Positions 9,382 through 17,446 of a stretch of DNA of 64,000 nucleotides are shown here, one piece after another. Source of the DNA: UQRS01 sp050946935 (GTDB lineage: Bacteria > Bacillota > Clostridia > Oscillospirales > Acutalibacteraceae). The position numbers were made by a program, and so were the translations under genes. The DNA is taken from the NCBI GenBank assembly GCA_050946935.1, contig JBMNVR010000003.1:95728-159727 (forward strand). Reading direction: 5' to 3'. Position 1 is the first letter of the stretch. Every line of letters starts with the position of its first letter. The notes under the pieces are model-generated. The model ran no database searches. It was not told the origin of the DNA and worked only from the letters and a program-made list of their open reading frames with translations.

Positions 9382-10329
9382 ATGGCAGAAGTAAGAAAAG
9401 CGGCGACTCGCGACGGATACGGAAAAGGCTTGATTGCGCTCGGAAACGCCGGAAAGGATTTTCTTGTGTTGGATGCCGATCTTGCAGGGGCGACCCGTAC
9501 CGGCAAATTCAAAAGCGCCTTTCCGGATAAATTTTACAACTGCGGCATCGCCGAGCAGAATATGATGAGCATTGCGGCCGGTATCGCCACGACCGGCATG
9601 ACCGTTTTTGCCAGCTCGTTCGCCATGTTTGCCGCCGGCCGCGCCTTTGAGCAGGTGCGCAACTCGATTGGTTATCCGCATCTGAATGTTAAGATCGGCG
9701 CAACCCATGCCGGCGTCTCGGTAGGGGAGGATGGCGCGACCCACCAGTGCTGTGAGGATATCGCCCTGATGCGGACCATTCCCGGCATGACCATCATCAA
9801 CCCCGCCGACGAGGTGGAGGCGGAAAAGGCGGTCTTTGCCGCTTTTGCACACGACGGTCCCGTTTATATGCGGTTTGGGCGCCTTGCCGTACCGGTCGTG
9901 TTCGATGCGGATTATGTGTTTGAGATTGGCAAGGCCAATACGCTGGTGGACGGCCGTGATGTAACTATAATCGCAACCGGCCTGATGGTGGCTGAGGCGA
10001 TGGAAGCTGCAAAGCTGCTGGAAAAGGAGGGGGTTTCCGCCCGTATCCTCAATATGGCGACTATCAAGCCTCTGGACGAGGCGGCCGTGCTGAAGGCTGC
10101 GGAGGAAACCGGCGCCATCGTTACAGCGGAGGAGCACTCGATTATCGGGGGACTTGGCTCGGCCGTGTGCGAGACGCTGTCCGAGCAGATGCCGACGCCG
10201 GTCGTCCGGGTCGGTGTGCGGGATACCTACGGCGTGTCCGGACCGGCACCCGAGCTGCTTGAATATCATAAACTGACCGCGCCGCACATTGCCGCTGCGG
10301 CAAAACAGGCGCTTGCTTTGAAAAAATAA
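9382..10329 (+). CDS. Transketolase, C-terminal subunit
   Basis: 315 residues, covering the pyrimidine-binding and C-terminal domains of transketolase. The GIAEQNMMSIAAGIA block carries the Glu that activates TPP. The THAGVSVGEDGATHQ and EEHSIIGGLG segments are conserved. It forms the active enzyme with the 279-residue subunit encoded 16 bases upstream. GGAGG lies just before the ATG at 9382. Upstream in-frame codons run into the other subunit's gene and are not needed. A hairpin terminator follows at 10360-10414. Confidence 0.95.
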   Translation: MAEVRKAATRDGYGKGLIALGNAGKDFLVLDADLAGATRTGKFKSAFPDKFYNCGIAEQNMMSIAAGIATTGMTVFASSFAMFAAGRAFEQVRNSIGYPHLNVKIGATHAGVSVGEDGATHQCCEDIALMRTIPGMTIINPADEVEAEKAVFAAFAHDGPVYMRFGRLAVPVVFDADYVFEIGKANTLVDGRDVTIIATGLMVAEAMEAAKLLEKEGVSARILNMATIKPLDEAAVLKAAEETGAIVTAEEHSIIGGLGSAVCETLSEQMPTPVVRVGVRDTYGVSGPAPELLEYHKLTAPHIAAAAKQALALKK

Positions 10330-10359
10330 TGAAAAGCAAAAGGTCTCGTTCCATGTTTG

Positions 10360-10414
10360 GCAGCACCGACTGTGCCGGGACCGGGGACTTGTCGGGGAGT
10401 GTGCTGCTTTTTTT
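10360..10414 (+). terminator. Rho-independent terminator after split transketolase
   Basis: GCAGCAC (10360-10366) pairs with GTGCTGC (10401-10407), and an inner CGAC/GTCG stem is also possible. A run of T follows from 10408. It ends the long rightward transcript that starts left of the window. Confidence 0.75.
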
Positions 10415-10467
10415 GAAATCCGTTGCGGCGTCCCACATTTTTAAGTATAAGGGGGATTTTGATCAAT

Positions 10468-11517
10468 ATGTCTGACCATTCCATTTTTGCGGGAAAGACC
10501 CTGTTGATTACCGGCGGAACCGGTTCCTTTGGAAACGCCGTTTTGAACCGCTTTTTGGATACCGATATCGCCGAGATCCGCATTTTTTCAAGGGATGAGA
10601 AAAAGCAGGACGACATGCGGCATGAATTTCAGGCCAAAATGCCGCAGGCTGCTGAAAAAATCAAGTTTTTTATCGGCGATGTGCGCGACTTGGCTTCGGT
10701 CAAAAACGCGATGCATGGCGTCGATTATATTTTCCATGCGGCGGCTTTAAAACAGGTGCCGTCCTGTGAGTTCTTTCCGGTGGAAGCGGTTAAGACCAAT
10801 GTCCTCGGGACGGAAAATGTCCTGACCGCTGCGATTGAGGCCGGAGTGCGGAGCGTGATCTGCCTCTCAACCGACAAGGCGGCCTATCCGGTCAACGCAA
10901 TGGGCACCTCCAAGGCGATGATGGAGAAGGTCATCGTGGCCAAATCCCGCACCGTCTCTCCCGATCGGACCAAAATTTGCTGTACCCGTTATGGCAACGT
11001 CATGTGCTCGCGCGGGTCGGTCATTCCGCTTTGGATTGATCAGATCAAAGCCGGCAATCCCATCACCATCACCGATCCCGGCATGACCCGTTTCATCATG
11101 TCGCTGGAGGAGGCGGTTGATCTCGTCCTCTTCGCGTTTGAGGAGGGGGTCTCGGGCGACATCCTGGTGCAGAAGGCGCCGGCCTGCACCATCGGCGTCC
11201 TGGCTGAGGCGGTGCGCCAGCTTTTCTGTCCGGAGACCGAGATTAAAATTATCGGCATCCGCCACGGGGAAAAAATGTATGAGACCCTCCTTACCAATGA
11301 AGAGTGCGCGCACGCTGTCGATTTGGGAGAATTTTACCGCGTGCCCTGCGATAAGCGGGATTTGAACTATGATAAATATTTCATTCACGGCGATACCGAG
11401 CGCAATGTGCTGACCGAGTTTAACTCCAACAATACGGCGCTTCTGGATGTCGAAGCGGTGAAGAAGAAGCTGCTTTCCCTTTCTTATATCCGGGAAGAAC
11501 TCGCCAAAGTGGAATAA
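10468..11517 (+). CDS. UDP-GlcNAc 4,6-dehydratase/epimerase (FnlA/CapE/WbjB family)
   Basis: 349 residues, an extended SDR of the inverting dehydratase type. The Rossmann glycine motif is GGTGSFG near the start, and AALKQVPSCEFFPVEAVKTN is a family block. The active-site segment STDKAAYPVNAMGTSK has Met in place of the usual catalytic Tyr, as in CapE. The family converts UDP-GlcNAc to a UDP-4-keto-6-deoxy-L-hexosamine, the first step towards UDP-L-FucNAc or UDP-L-QuiNAc. ATG 10468 is preceded by AAGGGGG. It heads a three-gene set with 11584 and 12467. Confidence 0.88.
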   Translation: MSDHSIFAGKTLLITGGTGSFGNAVLNRFLDTDIAEIRIFSRDEKKQDDMRHEFQAKMPQAAEKIKFFIGDVRDLASVKNAMHGVDYIFHAAALKQVPSCEFFPVEAVKTNVLGTENVLTAAIEAGVRSVICLSTDKAAYPVNAMGTSKAMMEKVIVAKSRTVSPDRTKICCTRYGNVMCSRGSVIPLWIDQIKAGNPITITDPGMTRFIMSLEEAVDLVLFAFEEGVSGDILVQKAPACTIGVLAEAVRQLFCPETEIKIIGIRHGEKMYETLLTNEECAHAVDLGEFYRVPCDKRDLNYDKYFIHGDTERNVLTEFNSNNTALLDVEAVKKKLLSLSYIREELAKVE

Positions 11518-11583
11518 GCGTTTTTCATGGCCTGAACGGCTTTTGGAAAAACGCGGGATTTACTCCGAAACGACCGGAAAAGG

Positions 11584-12450
11584 ATGTGTGTGGATTTGAA
11601 GTTTTTTGTGCTGGGATGCAACGGCATGGCAGGACACATGATCTCGCTTTATTTGCAGGAGCGCGGGCATGAGGTGCTCGGTTTTGACCGGACGGCGTCA
11701 AAGTATGTGCAAAGCGTTTCGGGCGACGCGCGGGATACCGCGGCGCTTCAAAAAGTTTTGTCCGACGGCAAATTTGATACGGTTATCAACTGTATTGGAA
11801 TCCTCAACCAATTTGCGGAGGAGAATAAGGCGTTGGCCGCCTTTTTGAACGGTTATTTTCCGCACTTCCTGGCCGAGGCGACTGCCGGCACCGGAACACA
11901 GGTAATTCATATGAGCACCGACTGTGTTTTCTCCGGCCGGCGGGGGGAGTATACTGAGGAAGATTTCCCTGACGGGGAGACCTTCTATGATCGTTCCAAG
12001 GCGCTCGGCGAGTTGGAGGATTCGGAGAATATTACCCTCCGCAATTCAATCGTCGGCCCCGACCTTCATCCTGAGGGGATCGGCCTGCTCAACTGGTTCA
12101 TGCAGCAGGAGGGGGAGGTTAACGGTTACACAAAGGCGATGTGGACCGGGCAGACCACCCTCCAGCTCGCAAAAACGATGGAGGCGGCGGCGCTCTCCCG
12201 CGCTCACGGTCTGTACAACACCGTGCCGGAGAGATCAATCAGCAAGTATGCGCTGCTAAAGCTGTTTAATCATTATCTGAGAGGGGACGCCGTGACGATC
12301 CATCCGGTTGAGGGGGTCTGTGCAGACAAATCCTTAAAGCGTACCCGGTTTGATTTTGATTATCGGATTCCGGATTATGAGCAGATGGTGGCCGAGCTGG
12401 CGGAATGGATGCGGGCACATAAATCCATGTATGCCCATTATGGCTTATAA
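11584..12450 (+). CDS. RmlD-like sugar-nucleotide 4-ketoreductase (amino-sugar pathway)
   Basis: About 288 residues, an RmlD-type SDR. It has a glycine-rich GCNGMAGHM start, an MSTDCVFSG segment and a YDRSK catalytic pair (about 133-138). It lacks the C-terminal cupin domain of CapF/FnlB, the usual partner of FnlA and FnlC (known family fact). An RmlD-type reductase in this position matches the WbvR step of the UDP-L-QuiNAc route, so the product may be UDP-L-RhaNAc and then UDP-L-QuiNAc (inference). The start is uncertain: AAAAGGA abuts ATG 11584, so GTG 11590 or TTG 11596 may be the real codon. Confidence 0.8.
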   Translation: MCVDLKFFVLGCNGMAGHMISLYLQERGHEVLGFDRTASKYVQSVSGDARDTAALQKVLSDGKFDTVINCIGILNQFAEENKALAAFLNGYFPHFLAEATAGTGTQVIHMSTDCVFSGRRGEYTEEDFPDGETFYDRSKALGELEDSENITLRNSIVGPDLHPEGIGLLNWFMQQEGEVNGYTKAMWTGQTTLQLAKTMEAAALSRAHGLYNTVPERSISKYALLKLFNHYLRGDAVTIHPVEGVCADKSLKRTRFDFDYRIPDYEQMVAELAEWMRAHKSMYAHYGL

Positions 12451-12466
12451 TGCGGTGAGAGGGAAA

Positions 12467-13600
12467 ATGATGAAAAAACTGAAACTGATGACTATTCTTG
12501 GCACCCGGCCGGAGATTATCAAAATGTCGGCCATTATCAAGCGCTGTGACCGGTACTTTGAACACATTCTGGTACATACCGGGCAAAATTATGACTATAC
12601 CCTGAACGAGGTGTTTTTTAAAGACCTTGGGCTGCGTGCGCCGGATCATTATCTTGGCGTCGTGGGGGAGAATTTGGGGCAGACCATGGGCAACGTGATC
12701 GCCCGCGCCTACGAGTTGATGGCGGAGGTAAAGCCCGACGCGGTTATCGTGCTGGGGGACACCAACTCCTGCCTTTCGGTGCTGTCGGCCAAGCGGCTGA
12801 AGATTCCGGTATTTCATATGGAGGCCGGCAACCGCTGTAAGGATGAAAACCTGCCGGAGGAGGTCATTCGCCGCATTGTCGATGTGACCAGTGACGTCAA
12901 CCTCTGCTATTCTGAGCAGGCGCGGCGGTATATCCTCGATTCGGGCGTGCGGCCGGAGTATACCTATGTGGTCGGTTCCCCTATGGCCGAGGTGCTGGAG
13001 GACAGCCTTGCCAAAATTGAGCAAAGCCGTGTGCTGGAGGATCTGGGCCTGGAGAAGGGGAGATACATCCTTCTTTCCGCCCACCGGGAGGAGAATATCG
13101 ACATCGAGCAAAACTTCTTCTCTTTAATGAACGCGGTCAACGCCATGGCTGAGCGGTACGATCTGCCGATTCTCTACTCCTGCCACCCGCGGGCGGAGAA
13201 ATACATTCAGCAGCGCGGCTTTGCGTTTGACCGGCGGGTGATCCGGCATCAGCCGCTTGGGTTTCACGATTACAACAAACTGCAGCAAAACGCCTTCTGC
13301 GTCGTGTCGGACAGCGGCACCCTGCCGGAGGAGGCGGCCTATTTTCATTTTCCCGCCGTGTCGGTGCGAACTTCGACCGAGCGGCCGGAGGCGATGGATA
13401 AGGGCGTTTTTGTCATCGGCAGCATCACAGCCGACCGGGTGTTGCAAGCGGTGGAGCTGGCTGTCTCGATGCACAGGGATGGCGGGGCGCCTGCGCCCGT
13501 TCCCGCGTACACGGATACCAATGTGTCGGATAAGGTTGTGCGGCTGATCCAGTCGTATACGGGAATCATCAATAAAATGGTCTGGCGGAAGCCGGAGTAA
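12467..13600 (+). CDS. UDP-N-acetylglucosamine 2-epimerase-type enzyme (FnlC/WbjD/CapG family)
   Basis: 377 residues of the non-hydrolysing UDP-GlcNAc 2-epimerase fold. Conserved blocks are TILGTRPEIIK at the start, HTGQNYDYTLNEVFF, VLGDTNSC, HMEAGNRC, SAHREENI and SDSGTLPEEA. In this context it probably inverts C-2 of the UDP-L-amino-sugar made by the two preceding enzymes, giving UDP-L-FucNAc or UDP-L-QuiNAc. ATG 12467 follows GAGAGGG. The NRCKDENLPEE variant is typical of the FnlC/CapG branch rather than of WecB. Confidence 0.88.
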   Translation: MMKKLKLMTILGTRPEIIKMSAIIKRCDRYFEHILVHTGQNYDYTLNEVFFKDLGLRAPDHYLGVVGENLGQTMGNVIARAYELMAEVKPDAVIVLGDTNSCLSVLSAKRLKIPVFHMEAGNRCKDENLPEEVIRRIVDVTSDVNLCYSEQARRYILDSGVRPEYTYVVGSPMAEVLEDSLAKIEQSRVLEDLGLEKGRYILLSAHREENIDIEQNFFSLMNAVNAMAERYDLPILYSCHPRAEKYIQQRGFAFDRRVIRHQPLGFHDYNKLQQNAFCVVSDSGTLPEEAAYFHFPAVSVRTSTERPEAMDKGVFVIGSITADRVLQAVELAVSMHRDGGAPAPVPAYTDTNVSDKVVRLIQSYTGIINKMVWRKPE

Positions 13601-13732
13601 ACCCGGCAACTTTGTGTTACACCGTGTGTGAGAGGGAAGAGTCGGCGTTATAAAGAGCGGGGGAGCGAGAATTACCTTCAAAACAGGCTTGTTTCTTTCG
13701 CAGTGTAATGTGGCATAGAATATGTAAAAGAA

Positions 13733-13780
13733 AAACCGGAGCCTTTTTTCTGGCTGTAATCAGGAAAAAGGCTCCGGTTT
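13733..13780. terminator. Terminator-like hairpin between convergent fnlC-type gene and XRE gene
   Basis: A 16-base arm at 13733-13748 pairs perfectly with 13765-13780 around a 16-base loop. Read leftward it is followed by TTTTTCTTTT, so it best terminates the leftward XRE gene. Read rightward it has only three T, so it would be weaker for the amino-sugar operon. Confidence 0.7.
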
Positions 13781-13804
13781 GCAGGTCGGTTTACATAACA
13801 AAAT

Positions 13805-13854
13805 ACACAGGGGGATCATAAAATCCAATTGGATACAGATCAATCGCCCTGTGT
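13805..13854 (-). terminator. Hairpin downstream of XRE gene
   Basis: ACACAGGG (13805-13812) pairs with CCCTGTGT (13847-13854), with an inner palindrome ATCCAATTGGAT. Leftward it runs into ATTTTGTT. It is a likely first stop for the XRE transcript. The 13601-13913 interval holds only these two hairpins and no credible gene. Confidence 0.55.
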
Positions 13855-13913
13855 AGATTATTTTCCCTACGCTTCCGACAGCGGATAATGCCGAAAGATA
13901 GACCCCTTAAAGC

Positions 13914-14306
13914 TTAGTCCAGGGATTCGTTGCGCAGATCGGAAAGGAACGTTTTTGCTTTCTCTTTATTCTCCGGAGAAAGCTGCCGAAAATAAAGAAT
14001 GATGTCTGTTTCATCATTCGAAAGATTCGGCATGGAGATTCTTGAGTTCTGCAGAGCGGAATAGGCACTTCCGGGTGAGGCGAAAGCAGCGTCCGTGCCG
14101 TCCTCGCTGGTTACACCAAGCAGTGCGTCAACCGAAGGTACCCCCAGAATGCGGATAATTCTGACAAGATTCTCGAGAGATGGCGAGCTTCTACCAGTCT
14201 CATAGTATGTGTAGGTAGAACGGTCAACGCCGAGCGCCCTTCCCATATCTTCCTGGGTAAGACCACAGTTTTTTCGGTAGAACTTTAAATTGGCCGCCAA
14301 ATTCAT
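13914..14306 (-). CDS. XRE family helix-turn-helix transcriptional regulator
   Basis: 130 residues. An N-terminal HTH_3 domain (about 5-62) has the LTQEDMGRALGV and RSTYTYYETGRSSP helices, the classic Cro/CI-type DNA-binding pattern. The rest (65-130) is polar with no recognised sensor domain. GGAGGG lies upstream of the ATG in the leftward orientation. It is divergent from the tRNA-Thr gene and shares only about 70 bases with its promoter. No operator repeat is obvious, and its targets cannot be told from the window. Confidence 0.85.
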   Translation of the reverse strand: MNLAANLKFYRKNCGLTQEDMGRALGVDRSTYTYYETGRSSPSLENLVRIIRILGVPSVDALLGVTSEDGTDAAFASPGSAYSALQNSRISMPNLSNDETDIILYFRQLSPENKEKAKTFLSDLRNESLD

Positions 14307-14341
14307 AAGAGATCCGGCCCTCCTTGCTTAAAAATTTGTAC

Positions 14342-14369
14342 TTGACTTAAAAAAATATTATGATATAAT
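14342..14369 (+). promoter_or_regulatory. Promoter of tRNA-Thr
   Basis: TTGACT (14342-14347), 16-base spacer and TATAAT (14364-14369). The tRNA begins 11 bases after the -10, so the 5' leader would be only a few bases. Confidence 0.75.
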
Positions 14370-14379
14370 AGCAAATGTC

Positions 14380-14455
14380 GCTGGAGTGGCTCAGTTGGTA
14401 GAGCAGCTGATTCGTAATCAGCAGGTCGTGGGTTCGAGTCCCATCTCCAGCTCCA
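14380..14455 (+). tRNA. tRNA-Thr (CGT anticodon)
   Basis: A complete 76-base cloverleaf with encoded CCA. The acceptor GCTGGAG pairs with CTCCAGC. D-stem GCTC/GAGC, anticodon stem GCTGA/TCAGC with loop TTCGTAA (anticodon CGT), and T-arm GTGGG-TTCGAGT-CCCAT are all intact. It is monocistronic, with its own promoter and terminator. Confidence 0.96.
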
Positions 14456-14460
14456 TATGC

Positions 14461-14492
14461 ACGGGCATGGCTATAAAGCCATGCCCGTTTTT
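14461..14492 (+). terminator. Terminator of tRNA-Thr
   Basis: A 12-base perfect stem (14461-14472 with 14477-14488), loop ATAA, then a short T run, directly after the tRNA CCA end. Confidence 0.85.
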
Positions 14493-14619
14493 CAAGCACA
14501 AAAACATTATATATGAATGTTTGTAAAATGTCAAAGGTTTTTATAAAAATTCGGCGTCAATTTCCGATTTTTTCAGAAAATTTTTCTGTTTTTTGAAAAT
14601 ATTAGCATAAAAGCCCCTC

Positions 14620-15153
14620 TTATTTTACATGAATGTGGACGCAACGCATGATGTCCATGGCTTCCTCATGCAATTTTGGATCGGGAGAGGCGCACAAATC
14701 TTTATAGACAATAATTTCCGCCTCGGGCAAGGCAGCCTTGCACAGCATGGCGTTGGATATGACGCAGATGTGGGAGACCAGTCCAACCAGCTCGACCCGG
14801 TCGTACCGTGTGCGGCGCAGATACTCGGCCAGCTCGTAGGAAGCGAACTGGCTTTTTTCGAATCCCAGAGTCGTGCTGTCGACTGTTTCGGCTGTTTTTC
14901 CGTAAAGCTGCCAGCCCTCGCTCCCGCGCAGGCAATGGGGAACGGGCAACTCTTTTCCCTCGGGCGTGGAGAGATAGTCCGTTTCGTGCGTGTCGTAGGT
15001 AAAGATGACGTCGGTTCCCTCCGCCTTGGCTGCGTTCACCTTGGCGTAGATTTTGTCATCGAGGGCGGCGGCGCCCGGAAATCCCAGGGCGCCGTCGACG
15101 AAGTCCTTTTGAAAATCCACAACGATGCATACGCTTTTCATATCGGTTTTCAT
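14620..15153 (-). CDS. Isochorismatase-family cysteine hydrolase (nicotinamidase-like)
   Basis: 177 residues. VDFQKDFVDGALGF (about 12-25) carries the catalytic Asp. FEKSQFAS carries the probable catalytic Lys, and LVSHICVISNAM carries the nucleophilic Cys. DTHETDYLSTPEGKELPVPHC resembles the nicotinamidase metal and substrate region. Family members hydrolyse nicotinamide or related amides. Nicotinamidase for NAD salvage is the best guess, but the substrate is not certain. The start overlaps the end of the upstream aldo/keto reductase gene by 4 bases, so the two are translationally coupled. Confidence 0.8.
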   Translation of the reverse strand: MKTDMKSVCIVVDFQKDFVDGALGFPGAAALDDKIYAKVNAAKAEGTDVIFTYDTHETDYLSTPEGKELPVPHCLRGSEGWQLYGKTAETVDSTTLGFEKSQFASYELAEYLRRTRYDRVELVGLVSHICVISNAMLCKAALPEAEIIVYKDLCASPDPKLHEEAMDIMRCVHIHVK

Positions 15154-16148
15154 TCCTGTCCTGAGAGGATAGCGTCGATCGCGTCCAACTCCTCTTTTGT
15201 GAAATCAAGGTTGCGGACGGCCCCAACGTTTTCCTCGATCTGCTCGACCCGACTGGCACCGATCAGGGCGGAGGTGATATGTCCGCCGCGCAGGATCCAG
15301 GCAAGTGCAAGCTGCGCCATGGTCTGTCCGCGCTCGGCCGCGATGGCGCTGAGACGGCGTACCTTGGCGATGCGCTCCTCCGTGACATTCTTCTCGCTCA
15401 GGGTGCCGTAGGGGATGGCTACACGGGAATCGGACGGGATGCCCGAAATGTAGCGCGAGGTTAGTATGCCCTGCTCCAGCGGGCAAAATGCGATCGAACC
15501 CATGCCCAAATCCTCCAACGTCGGAAGCAGGTTCTTCTCAACCCAGCGGTTGAGCATCGAATAGCTCGGCTGGTGGATCAGGCAGCGAACGCCCATCCCC
15601 TCCAGAATCTCATACGCCCTGCGGGTCTGCTCAGCGTCATAGGAGGATATGCCGACGTACAGCGCTTTGCCGGATTTTACGGCGGTGGCGAGGGCGCCCA
15701 TCGTCTCCTCCAGCGGGGTTTCACTGTCGAAGCGATGAGAGTAGAAAATATCGACATAATCCAACCCCATGCGCTGCAGGCTCTGATCCAGGCTGGCCAG
15801 AAGATATTTTCGGCTGCCGCCCTGTCCATACGGGCCGGGCCACATCTCATACCCCGCTTTGGTTGAGATAATCAGTTCGTCCCGGTGGGGTTTTAAATCG
15901 TCCCGCAGAATTTTGCCGAAGGTCTCCTCCGCCGAGCCGGGGGTGGGACCGTAGTTGTTGGCAAGGTCAAAATGGGTGACGCCGAGGTCAAAGGCGCGCA
16001 GCGCCATCCGCCGGCTGTTGTCAAAGGGTTTGTAGTCGCCGAAATTCTGCCACATCCCGAGCGAGATGGCCGGCAGCTTCAGCCCGCTTTTGCCGCAGAA
16101 GCGATAGGGCATACGCCCGTCATAGCGTTTTTCATCTGCTGTATACAT
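15150..16148 (-). CDS. Aldo/keto reductase (YghZ-like)
   Basis: 332 residues. An AKR TIM barrel with Asp/Tyr (FDLANNYGP, about 51-59), Lys in STKAGYEMWPG and His in IFYSHRFDSETP, which together form the AKR catalytic tetrad. The MWPGPYGQGGSRKYL segment is shared with YghZ-type L-glyceraldehyde-3-phosphate reductases (family recollection). The start at 16148 is chosen because GGAGG lies 8 bases upstream; an earlier in-frame Met at 16154 is too close to it. It heads the leftward pair with the cysteine hydrolase. Confidence 0.88.
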   Translation of the reverse strand: MYTADEKRYDGRMPYRFCGKSGLKLPAISLGMWQNFGDYKPFDNSRRMALRAFDLGVTHFDLANNYGPTPGSAEETFGKILRDDLKPHRDELIISTKAGYEMWPGPYGQGGSRKYLLASLDQSLQRMGLDYVDIFYSHRFDSETPLEETMGALATAVKSGKALYVGISSYDAEQTRRAYEILEGMGVRCLIHQPSYSMLNRWVEKNLLPTLEDLGMGSIAFCPLEQGILTSRYISGIPSDSRVAIPYGTLSEKNVTEERIAKVRRLSAIAAERGQTMAQLALAWILRGGHITSALIGASRVEQIEENVGAVRNLDFTKEELDAIDAILSGQE

Positions 16149-16286
16149 TTGCATAACCTCCATAAAATACATTTAATATGTAATCTGTTGATATAGCCTG
16201 ATATAGCGCCTGCATCCGGTGCAGGTTCGCTCAAGGTTTAAGCGGTCTGCACATGGAAGAAAAAGGAAGAGCCTTCTCTTGTAGCA

Positions 16287-16315
16287 ATTATAGCACCGGG
16301 GAAACGGTTTGTCTA
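16287..16315 (-). promoter_or_regulatory. Promoter of aldo/keto reductase operon
   Basis: Leftward TAGACA (16310-16315), 17-base spacer and TATAAT (16287-16292). The start of transcription would be near 16280, giving a leader of about 130 bases. That leader contains a small CCTGCA/TGCAGG hairpin. Confidence 0.6.
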
Positions 16316-16352
16316 TGTTTTTTGTGCGACCTGTGGTTTATCGCTTTGCCGC

Positions 16353-16381
16353 TTGAAAAGAGAAGAATTTCGTGCTATAAT
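16353..16381 (+). promoter_or_regulatory. Promoter of ATPase/2-oxoacid oxidoreductase operon
   Basis: TTGAAA (16353-16358), 17-base spacer and TATAAT (16376-16381), 41 bases before the GTG at 16423. It is divergent from the aldo/keto reductase promoter. Confidence 0.75.
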
Positions 16382-16422
16382 TTTTAATTAAACAAGGTGC
16401 ATTTGTCGAAACGCAGCGATTT

Positions 16423-17100
16423 GTGGTGAAGAATTTGAAATTGAAAAACAAAATTGTTATTTGCGGCCATTATGGCAGCGGCAAAACGACCTTTGCCGTG
16501 AACCTCGCCGGACGATTGGCGAAGGAGGGGGCGGTGACCCTGATCGACATGGACATTGTCAATCCATATTTTCGCTCATCGGACTATACCGATCGGCTGG
16601 AGGGGATGGGCGTTCGGGTGATTGCACCGAATTTTGCCGGCAGCACGCTGGATACGCCCTCTCTTCCGGCGGAGATTGGCGGCGCCGTTTCTTCCGCCGA
16701 GGGATATGTGCTGATCGACGCGGGCGGTGACGACGCGGGAGCGACGGCGCTCGGCTGTTACGCGGCGGAGATTGCGGGCGGCGATTACGACATGCTTTAT
16801 GTAATCAACCAGCGCCGGGAGCAGGTGGCCGATCCCGCCGGAGCGGAGGAGATCCTGCGCGAGATTGAGGCGGCCGCACATCTTCGCGCGACCGGTGTGG
16901 TCAACAATACCCACCTGTGCGGGGAGACGGGGGCGGACACGGTGACCGGCAGCCTGACGTATGCGAAGGCGGTCTGCGAACACCTGGGACTGCCGCTTAC
17001 CTTTACTTGCTATCCCGATTTTTTGAACCAAGCGATCGAGAGGAAGATTCCCAACCCCTTTTCTTTGACGCCTGTGGTTAAGGCGCCGTGGCAGATTTGA
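16423..17100 (+). CDS. P-loop ATPase (MinD/ParA-like) linked to oxidoreductase operon
   Basis: 225 residues starting with GTG. A Walker A sequence GHYGSGKTTFA (about 13-23) is followed by LIDMDIVNPYFRSSDY, which resembles the deviant Walker A' and switch regions of SIMIBI NTPases, and VLIDAGGDDAG. It lacks the KGGxGK Lys of true MinD. No DNA-binding or membrane helix is seen. It is the first gene of the ferredoxin/2-oxoacid oxidoreductase operon, with only 22 bases to the ferredoxin gene. A role in assembling or controlling that enzyme is possible but is only inference from position. Confidence 0.7.
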   Translation: MVKNLKLKNKIVICGHYGSGKTTFAVNLAGRLAKEGAVTLIDMDIVNPYFRSSDYTDRLEGMGVRVIAPNFAGSTLDTPSLPAEIGGAVSSAEGYVLIDAGGDDAGATALGCYAAEIAGGDYDMLYVINQRREQVADPAGAEEILREIEAAAHLRATGVVNNTHLCGETGADTVTGSLTYAKAVCEHLGLPLTFTCYPDFLNQAIERKIPNPFSLTPVVKAPWQI

Positions 17101-17122
17101 TTTTTTACGGAGGTGTAACTGG

Positions 17123-17329
17123 ATGATTAGGGTAACGATTAACGAGGATCGGTGCAAAGGCTGCGGCCTTTGCGTGCACGTGTGTCCGAAAAAGGTGCTG
17201 GTCATCGCCAAGGACCGGCTGAATGCCAAGGGATACCATCCCGCCAGCGCGGACGATCAAAGCGGCTGTATTTCCTGCGCGATGTGCGCAACCATGTGCC
17301 CGGATGTGGCGATTAAAGTTGAAAAATAA
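17123..17329 (+). CDS. 4Fe-4S ferredoxin subunit (delta) of 2-oxoacid:ferredoxin oxidoreductase
   Basis: 68 residues with two CxxCxxCxxxCP clusters: CKGCGLCVHVCP and CISCAMCATMCP. Each binds one [4Fe-4S] cluster and together they pass electrons from the TPP subunit to soluble ferredoxin. GGAGGTG lies before the ATG. This is the KorD/VorD position, ahead of alpha, beta and gamma. A long inverted repeat follows at 17334-17404. Confidence 0.9.
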   Translation: MIRVTINEDRCKGCGLCVHVCPKKVLVIAKDRLNAKGYHPASADDQSGCISCAMCATMCPDVAIKVEK

Positions 17330-17333
17330 CCGA

Positions 17334-17404
17334 CCGTCGGGTTCGGCGGCTTTTTTGAAAGCAATCAAGCTTTCAAAAAAGCCGGCATTCAGCAAGACCG
17401 ACGG
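17334..17404. repeat. Long intercistronic inverted repeat
   Basis: A 15-base perfect stem (17348-17362 with 17369-17383, loop AATCAA) is extended by an outer CCGTCGG/CCGACGG pair. The T-rich stretch is inside the stem rather than after it, so this is more likely an mRNA-processing or stability hairpin, or an attenuating stem, than a plain terminator. Confidence 0.6.
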
Positions 17405-17446
17405 GATGTTTCATCCACCGCGCTATATAAGGAAGGAGCTTGCTTT

